This document shows, one piece after another, positions 51,401 to 60,400 of a DNA stretch of 64,000 bases (the first letter of the stretch is position 1; each line of letters begins with the position of its first letter). Position numbers and translations under genes: made by a program. Source of the stretch: Ischnura elegans (lineage: Eukaryota > Arthropoda > Insecta > Odonata > Coenagrionidae); assembly GCF_921293095.1 (NCBI RefSeq), contig NC_060252.1:4774001-4838000 (forward strand). Reading direction: 5' to 3'. A model generated the notes under the pieces. That model was not told the DNA's origin. It saw nothing but the letters and a program-made list of their open reading frames with translations, and made no database searches.

Positions 51401-54400
51401 AATGGGACGAGGAAGCAAAGAATTTCTCAGGGGAAGCACCTTTGAATGGCAGTCACTGACCGTGGCGGAAGGAGGAGGTGACGGATTGGATGGCTGCATT
51501 GCAGGCGACGACACCCTCAGCGAGCCATTGAGCCAGCTCACTAGGAGAGGACGAGTCCCTCGCTCGCTCGCTTCAATGACTCAAGGAGGATGCTCTCAAC
51601 CGCCTTTCGTTTTAACCCAATTATGAATGCCCTTCTTAGCTCGTAAATGTATATTTCTGTGGGTCCGAATCAGGAACGAAGCTTTTTCCCTCATCGCGAC
51701 TCCCCGCCATCCACCCTCAAGCGGAGACCACTAGGCCACGGACACCACTAAGGGCCGTATTCTTAGTCGACCCTGTAGGGCCAACCGACCCTGGATACGT
51801 CATCAGCCCCTACATAAACCGTTCTCGCCCTAAATACGCCACATCAAACCCTACTTATGGCCGTTTTTGGAACTAAACGGGCCCTACTTGATGTAGGGTA
51901 CCCGAACCAGCCCTACACCCTACAAAAACATGGCGGCCAAATATCGTCTGCTGAGCACTTCTATTAAAGATTCTACGTTACAATGGACATTAAGGGAGAC
52001 GAGCTCACACAAACCATTTTAAAATGTACAGTAACACAGCGGAAAGGTAATAATACTACCACATTATAACCACCAAGTTAAATAAATAATAAAATTGACT
52101 GAACTATTAAGAACAATTCAGCGGTATACTTGCATCTTGTTTCTAAGAATATATCATAATATTTTTCACTTTTGGCACTAGGTATACTTTTGGGAAACCA
52201 ATACTTCGTTTAGATATAACCATATAAAATGTATTTTCATGCCACTATTTGTCACATAATAAACTTAACCACGGAAGGTGAAAGCGAATGACGAACCTTG
52301 ATGATGCAACTCAAGTTCCCACGCCAATGATCATATTTGCTCCGTACTTATTACTTTATTACTATCTTGTACAGACTGATTTTGAAGTAATTTAAAGGCA
52401 ATGAGGTTCCACTTTTGGCTCGATATGAGGGTATTTGTAGCGATAATTAAGGTACCGACACGACCTGGCGGACGACACCTATTGTTTATTTACCTTGAAC
52501 CGTTACCCAGCAATACGCCCGAAAATTATCGGACGTCTTTTCTTAGTTTCATAGTTAGTTCCCATTAAGCCACCAGAGTGGAAAATTGGCGCTGTGCCAT
52601 CATCTACGTCATCTCAGAGAACTTGACGACGGAATCACCCCCCACCACTTATGTAGGGTCGACTGAGAAACGCATGTAGGGGCCTTTTGTTGTGTAGGGA
52701 CGGATATGTAGGGTCGACTAAGAATACGGCCCTAACACTCTCATACCCCAATTCTTCGATATGCTTCCATTTCATCAAGTACGTCAATGGGTAACTTCGG
52801 ATTCAAATTTAAGTCACGCAAACAAAATATATAGCAAACGCATTGAAATGTATAGTTTTCCGGATCACGCCAATTGACAGGAAAACGTCGGAATAGGAAA
52901 CCTCCCAGGCTCCAAATAAACAACTCACCCTGGCAACTTGCCAGACCCAAGAGCAACTTACACTCATCAGTCGAAAACGAATTTTCGGATCTTTTTTCTT
53001 TGATAATTTTACAATCAGTTAATTTTAACTTAAACATGAGGTTGCACAAACTGAGAAGCACAGTTATATTTGTTTACATACCGTCATCCATGTTACGCAT
53101 CAACACAGCCTTATCAATCATTATCATTTGTGAGTGGGAGTGACGGAAATTCTGATCGCTATGACATGTGGCCTAATCCTAATAAGTGCCAGTGAGAATT
53201 AGTATGATAGGGCGTTCAGTTATGATTGAAAGCGCTGCAGAAATAAATGTACAGAGTTTATTTCAGAAGTGAGCGAGTAAAGAGAGGTCCTTGCCTTGGG
53301 ACGACTCACTCATTTTAATGACTCAACGAGGATGCTCTCAAATGCTCTTAGATTTTTAACCCAAAATTCCAATTATGAATGCCTCCTTTAGCATGTAAAT
53401 GATTATTTACATGTACCTGATATTCACTCAGTTTTTCATACCTACCGTTATTCGCGTTTCTCATCAACACAGCCCCAACAATCATTACCAATGAATCGAA
53501 ATGATGGAAACGCTTTTTTTATGTTAAGCGACCAAACCCTCATGAGATTTTAAAAAGAACTCCATTTAGGTCGACAACACGGATATTTAATATTTGTTAA
53601 TTTTAGAGCATGATCGGCCTCGTAGAGCCAAGATTAAATAGCCGGAGAAATCGAAACACGAGGAATCGGCTAATTTGAAAATGCAACGGAGAAAAAAATT
53701 GGATAGATTATGTAATAAAAAAGTGAGGGGCACACGAAGAGAATTTATGATTTGAGAATACTATATTAAGCTACGTCAGATGAAACAGAGGAAGACAAAT
53801 AGGACGGCGAAGGAGACTAAGTGGAGTGAATGGGTATTAGTCCCGGCTATATGATTTCATTGGAGAGAGGATGTAGGTTTATGGAATAAAGGCTGTGACA
53901 ATTTTAAGGTAGATTCAACTCCTCGATGTATGCGTTGAATCGAACGAGACTCCGATATATATATATGTGCATTACAAATAATATCATAATAATCATTACA
54001 AATAATTATTTTACATGATTATCATAACTTATATGGTCAACAGATATTAATTTTTATGCCCTATAAGTGAAAGTTTAAAATAAAAGACCGACAAATTTCT
54101 TTGAAGCAACATCAGCTCCTCACCTCTCCGAACCATTACTTATGAAATCGCTCTTTCTGTTCAACCCCAAATGGAGCTTTTTTACGTCACCAGTTTAAAT
54201 CCAATTTTGTCATCGAAAATAATTCGTATGAACATGCATGGGACAAAATAAATGGGTAAAATTTGATAATGCGTGAATTTATTGAATAATTTTCAAAAAT
54301 CTGTCCTTGGGTATGACGAAATTCCGATTCAAAAATATTTGCAAACGGAAAATGTTAGTAAAAATTCTTAATCACCACAGGGTCAAAGGCTTTTTGATTT

Positions 54401-57400
54401 AGATGGAATAATTCATAAGTCTATTAGACATTTTTACAAAATTAACACCCTTTCCACGTTGATTTTGGCGATCGAAGTATATTAAATCTAGAACTGGAAA
54501 ACCTTTGTGTTTCATGCATGTTTACAGCCGAGTCTTTGTTCGATGGACTGAGGGGCCTGCGGGCATAGTCCATTCATTTCTTCGATCGGAGCCAATCAGC
54601 CATGATTTCTCTCTCTACCTTGGTGAAGTAGTGCACTCCGGCGAATTCGAGGAGAGTGGCGATGCAGTAGAAGAAGGACATGAGCAGGAACCAGTCGAGG
54701 GCGGTGGCGTAGCGGACCTTGGGCAGGTCAGTCCGGCTGTCCAGGCTGATGGTGGACAGGGTCAGCACAGTGGTTATACCTGCAACGGAGATATGCATGC
54801 GTGGCATTTGAAAACAAACACAGCGATTCAACGCCCAGGTTGCTATTTGTCACCCCTGAACTTCGAGACTTTTAATTGAGAGTGTCCGAAATGCTTCAAC
54901 CAGGATATGGTAAGCTCTCAACCCACTCAGCTATCATGCCCCTCCCCCTTCACACACAAATGATTCGTTGAAATTCAATGGTCAAGGTTTATCGACTTTT
55001 TTAATTACTATTTAAGATTTTGTTGGAAAGTAAGTATTTTTATCTTAATTGACCAGTCCTCTTAACAGCTTTTCGAAACATTTACTTTCGATCTTTAGGG
55101 CTGTTTCCATGTATATAATATAAAATTTAAAAAAAAAACATTTATATCGTGATTCTCCTCCGGTAAAAAAGTGTTCAGCTTCCATTATGAGTGAATATGT
55201 CTCCATTGCTAAAATTTCAAGTTAAATGAAGGGCTCGCAGTTTCAATTTCGTGCGTCAATTTATAAAAATAATCCAGGACATCATAGCGAATGTTATACC
55301 TTAGCTGAGTATTTGGGTTCCAAGTAAAATCATTTCAGGGAAGGTCTGTGACTTTTAATAGGTGAGTAAAATATAAAATATTTGAATACGTATTGCATTT
55401 CATGGGCGTACCCAACAGGGGGTTGCAGGGGGCAGCTGCCCCCCCTAGAAGAAAAAGTAAATTTAGTTCAAAACGAATTTTTTGGACAAATTTTCTTTAA
55501 ATCCAAGAAAAGTGATATTCGTGTAAAACATGCAATAAAAATAAAAATATTTTTTCCGAGAAAATAATTTTAGAAGTTAATAAAGAGCTGTTATGATTTC
55601 TTGAAATTTTGGAGTCCTTAACCTTTTCTGTGTTTCAACACGAACGACCTCGGCTTGCCCCCCTCTACTTTTGATCCTGAGTACCCCCTCGTTGCATTTC
55701 ACTCTTGATTTGAGCCTTATTCTTCCTTCTAGGCTCGTTGATGCCCCACATCTAGTGATGCATACGATGGATAGGTGCACGTGTTCACCTATTTTGACGC
55801 TGGCTACTCATGCGCCTTCTCCTCTCATCCTATGCGGGCAAATGAATATTGCTAGGGAACGGGAGAAATGTACTAACAATAGAGATGCATGATATGAATG
55901 AATGACATTTACGACACGCTATAGTAAACATTTTTCGCTTATAGCATATCACACATAATGGAAGAATTTGCAGATAAATAATTCAACGCCAAGCTCTGAC
56001 CCAAGCGTAAAATCTGTTGTCCCCAACGCCAATAGGATGTGCGCCGCGGGAGACTCGAAGGCTGCGCGCCAGGCGTAGATTGTTTGAGCGATTGAGAATA
56101 GATATCTTTAGGAGCGACACGGAGAACATAATATTAGAGCCAAGCTATAATTACAGGTTCGGCAGATGCGATAAATTAAGAGAGATATTTAGCCGAACCT
56201 GTGAATTCGTATTTTCCCCAAACAACAATATAGGACTCTGATAAATGCTCCGTGGAACTTGGTGGGACTATAATTTGTTAACTGTTTGGGTTCTAGCAAC
56301 CCCCGCCACACACCTATTGAGGTGGATTACGGAGAAGTATGAAGATATATATATATAGATTTTTTACGCGAAGGAAAACGAAAATGCAATGGCAGCAACG
56401 CTTTCTGCCAAGTGGTGTACCTCCATAACAGGACACATCTTAGCCACTCGCATGGTCTCATTTCCTGACAGATTACCTCTTTAAATGTAATAATAACATT
56501 AATAAAGTTTCAGGAGTGTATTGTAGACTGTATTAATAACTACGTTCGCTTAAAGCAAGAAAATATTTCTAGGGAACTTTTTTATGATTAAATTTTACGC
56601 TGTTTTTAGTATTAATTGGCAAAGTTTTGGCTGTACCCTGAATATTTCAGTAAAGCAAATTCCCAGTCTCACAGGTCGCCACCAGCGAATACACAACGAT
56701 AAATACAAATAGATGATGAAACAAAGAGATAGGAACACAAATGGTTAATGATGGCACGGTGGTGAGTGGTGTGGAGATGAAACAAAAGCCGGAAACACAT
56801 GGACACCTCGACTGGCAATTGAACCACGGATTTTCCGGTCAAATTCTCGGGCTCCCGAAGTTGTCATATTTCAAGTGCTTTCGGTGGGGAGTTTATTCAT
56901 CCCATACTGGCCAGAAGTAGTCCAAAGCATCGGCGAAGAGATGGAAATAAATCCCACCACCACGGAAGAAATATCACACAGAATGAAATGATAGATAGGC
57001 ACTCTCACAAAGAAGGATAGGTGAAGGGTCGAGGTGAAACACTTTCCATTTGCTTTCGGCTGCCACTTGAACACCACGCCACCGTCATCTGTTTGTGCAC
57101 CTATCTCTTCGTTTCATCTTCTTTTTGTATTTATGTAAGTTTAAAACATGCCATGCACCAACAAATGGGGACAAAATATGATGGGTGAATCGTTACTTAA
57201 TCTCTCCTCCTGGTATTCGATAGATAGTAGGTTTTTAGAAGGGAGGCAAGGCAAGGGTAAGGCGAATTACTGACCGAGGCCCACCCTGTCTGCGGTCGCT
57301 TCGCGGTGGATCCAGAAGGAGACCCACGAGAGGACGACGATGAGGATGCACGGCACATACACTTGGATGAGGAAGTAGCCCGTGTGGCGCTGCAGGTTGA

Positions 57401-60400
57401 AGTTCACCTGCAGCACGGAAAACTCCCCTGCGGAAACACAAAACAAAAAGACAGGCACGAGTGGAGTCACATTCAATGAACGATACACACTGCTAAAAGA
57501 ATATCATGTCTCACGAGTAATAAGCGTAGAGGCCAGCAGAAAAATCACCCCATCGTTGCATGCGTTTCATATGGTTCTGATTGGCATTTTAGTGTCATTT
57601 ATCAAAAGTATCATTTAAATTATGCCCTGGTCGTAATGGAAAACTCGCATTTCCTGAATTTGGAGAATAACCACAGAAATAGGTAAAATCAAATAACACC
57701 ACGCATGATTGACTCGAACTGAAAACATGGCAAATGCTTAAAATAATTTAAATCGAAATTGAGGCACTTGTAATTAGAGCCTGTTGATTAGAATAGAATA
57801 TGTTTTGTACCTTACCGAGCCATAGTAGCGAATTTTTAAAAATAATTACGTAAGGAGTCATTCATTATTCATGGCAAAAACCACTCGAAAAAACTCCATA
57901 CACGAAAGAAACGGAAATGAACTGATGACACTCAATTTTTTCTTCTATTTTCTTTTTCCCCCAATAAAATACTTATTTATACTTTCCTCCTTCTCATCTT
58001 AGGAAGAAAATTTCACAATACATTTATCATAATGCCATTTGTTATTATGATATATTAATATATTTGTTATGTTGATTATTTAATGCAATTTCATGTTTTT
58101 TTGGAAAATGCCAGATACATAATTCAATCTGAAATAAAAATTTGAGAGCATTTGTTATTTTTTAACTAACAGCAACATTCATTCTTAATAAATTTCGAAT
58201 ATTGTAAACATATTTCCATAGATTAGTATGACTTCTATACAGAATAATATTACAATGCCTCGACCATTACAACGAGTCTCGACCATTACAAAAGTACCCT
58301 CGAACACGTCCTCTGTCTTGAAATATTTCGCTGACTCCAAGTGAAAGGAGTTAAAAAAACTACTTGTAAAATATAATCTCATTGCAAATTGCTAATAGCT
58401 TCTTTAAATGCCTCTTAAGATTTTATGTGCAGTGCGTAATCAAGAATATTAGTAGCATGAATCAAAAAAACATGAGTGGTGATCATTATTTGTGCTGTAC
58501 TTCACAAAGGCATGTGAGAGGACGTTTAACGAATTACGAGACAATACATTAACTCTGACACACTTCACTTTTATCACCTTTTATTTGGAATATTTTGTTA
58601 TTAAATCTCTTGCCAAAATCTTTATTTGATCTCAAATTTGCTAAATTAGTTACTCAATCTAATATAACATATGGTTAAGTTTGGATTGAACTATAGCTGA
58701 CGAAAAATACCTCCCTTTAATATTAATATTCGATCAACAAGTAATGGCTCTAAGCATCAATATGATAGTGCCATCTTTCGATATGTTTACGAAGGAAATT
58801 ATTCCAAATATTTTTATCCCTGCATTGTATTAAAAGATGGCAACTAATTCCTAGGAAATTCCTTGTTTAACCTGACGATTTGATTGCCATGGCATTTCGA
58901 CACTTATGAAGCGAAACGAGGGTTTTGATTCAATAAGTTGGGGAGAGAATATGGATAACATTTTGACTGAAAATGAAATAATAAACCACATTAATTTTTA
59001 CTGAAAAACGATTGCATGATAGATTCTTTCTACGAAATAATTTGTGAACTTTACTCTAACAAAAGTTATTGGAATGCAGAGAAAATTTACTTGTTACGCA
59101 AGTAAAAAGGAAATTCAAGAGAGAATTTTCAAGAAAAATCAAAAAATGGAGGGTAACGATGATTTTTCGGAGTGGTCACGCTTCTTTCATTACATTTTCC
59201 GATTCTATGTAAATAAATCTAAATAAATATTTTCTCGACATCATGCGGTTGCAACTTTTTATTAACAGTTTTTATGCTCGTAAAACCACGCTAAAACCAA
59301 AAAACTGTGTCACAAAACCACGCTAGACGAAGCATCACAGGAGATGGACCTGATAATCATTTATACACTGATAGAACCTATGACCCTGGGTGAAACGGGA
59401 ACCTGTCTCATTAGGAAAAAGTTGGTGACTCGTGTGAATACACTTGAGATCCATTCACTACGCCTTAAAAACCAACCGAAAGGAAGGATTCATCAAGAAT
59501 ACGTGGATTATAAATAATAAACCATGCAAAATCGATTGAATACGATGTCTGCAAGTTGACGCGAGTTACCTTCCCTGCGGACGAGGGAGAGATTCCGCTG
59601 TGGGCTCCCCATCAAATCGAACTGCGAGAGTGCCATTCCAGGAACGAAGTTGACGCTGTTTCCGGATTGCCACTGATAAACAAGCTGCTTGGATGTGTAG
59701 GCGTCTGAAATGCGAGTAAGAATGTTATTAGCAGACTTTCCATGCTTACAATGTTTAGCCAAAATTTCTCAGATAGTACAGGAAAAAATAAATATGGAAT
59801 TACAATTTTCGCGTGCCGAAGATAAATGAATTGGATTGTATCTGCGCTTTCCTGTAACACAGACTGAAAGTATTCTATTTTGCGATGCAATTAGTAGCAC
59901 TGCTTATTTATCTCACCACGTTCATGACCAAAGGGGTATTAAGCTAATTATTAATTAATATTTTTGAATTGGTGGGTAAAACCATACCAGGGGATATACT
60001 GATGAGAAAAATTGTGGAGAAATTTTTTCGCAAATCAATGAAAACAAGAAACCAAAACATATAAGTTTTTGGCTTGATTCCATTGAGCGTAAACATTTTT
60101 ATTTTGGGATATCAACTTCTAGGGGTTATGCAACGGAAAATAGCTAATGAAGCTCAGAAGTTGGTTTAATATAACATAAATAATTCACCTCTTCAAATGA
60201 ATTCCTCTCATCAATAGCTGCATAAAAATGACTTGCTTAACTATTGCGCACCCTTTACTTATAATGACTATGAGAATTGATGGAATAGCATCGATTGGTA
60301 CTCACAGCTTCCCAGAATCAAGGGACACGACTGTCTGTCCATTGGGAAGTTCCTCAGCTCCATCGGACACTTGGCTTTAATCGTGAGCCTGTTTCAATGA

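Larger units (their letters stand above)
25790..54618. other. 28.8 kb GRD-like intron, main reservoir of mobile elements
   Basis: Contents that I can support are listed separately. Stretches without recognisable features are 26260-28440, 32380-37690 (except weak open frames), 40810-45000 (AT-rich, with repeated GGGTGGTTTT-like motifs that suggest an old DNA transposon hosting the LINE at 37708-40792), 45120-48460 and 53410-54618. Confidence 0.5.
54780..57274. other. GRD-like intron between the M1 and M2-M3 exons
   Basis: 2.5 kb. Contains a SINE remnant (54860-54960), a LINE 3' end (55990-56365) and a fold-back element (56699-57136). Near 55408-55445 there is a G/C-rich palindrome GGGGGCAGCTGCCCCC of unknown origin. 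The rest is unremarkable. Confidence 0.6.

Noticed and set aside
55408..55445. G/C palindrome GGGGGCAGCTGCCCCC as a transposon terminus
   Set aside because: No partner terminus or target duplication could be found nearby.
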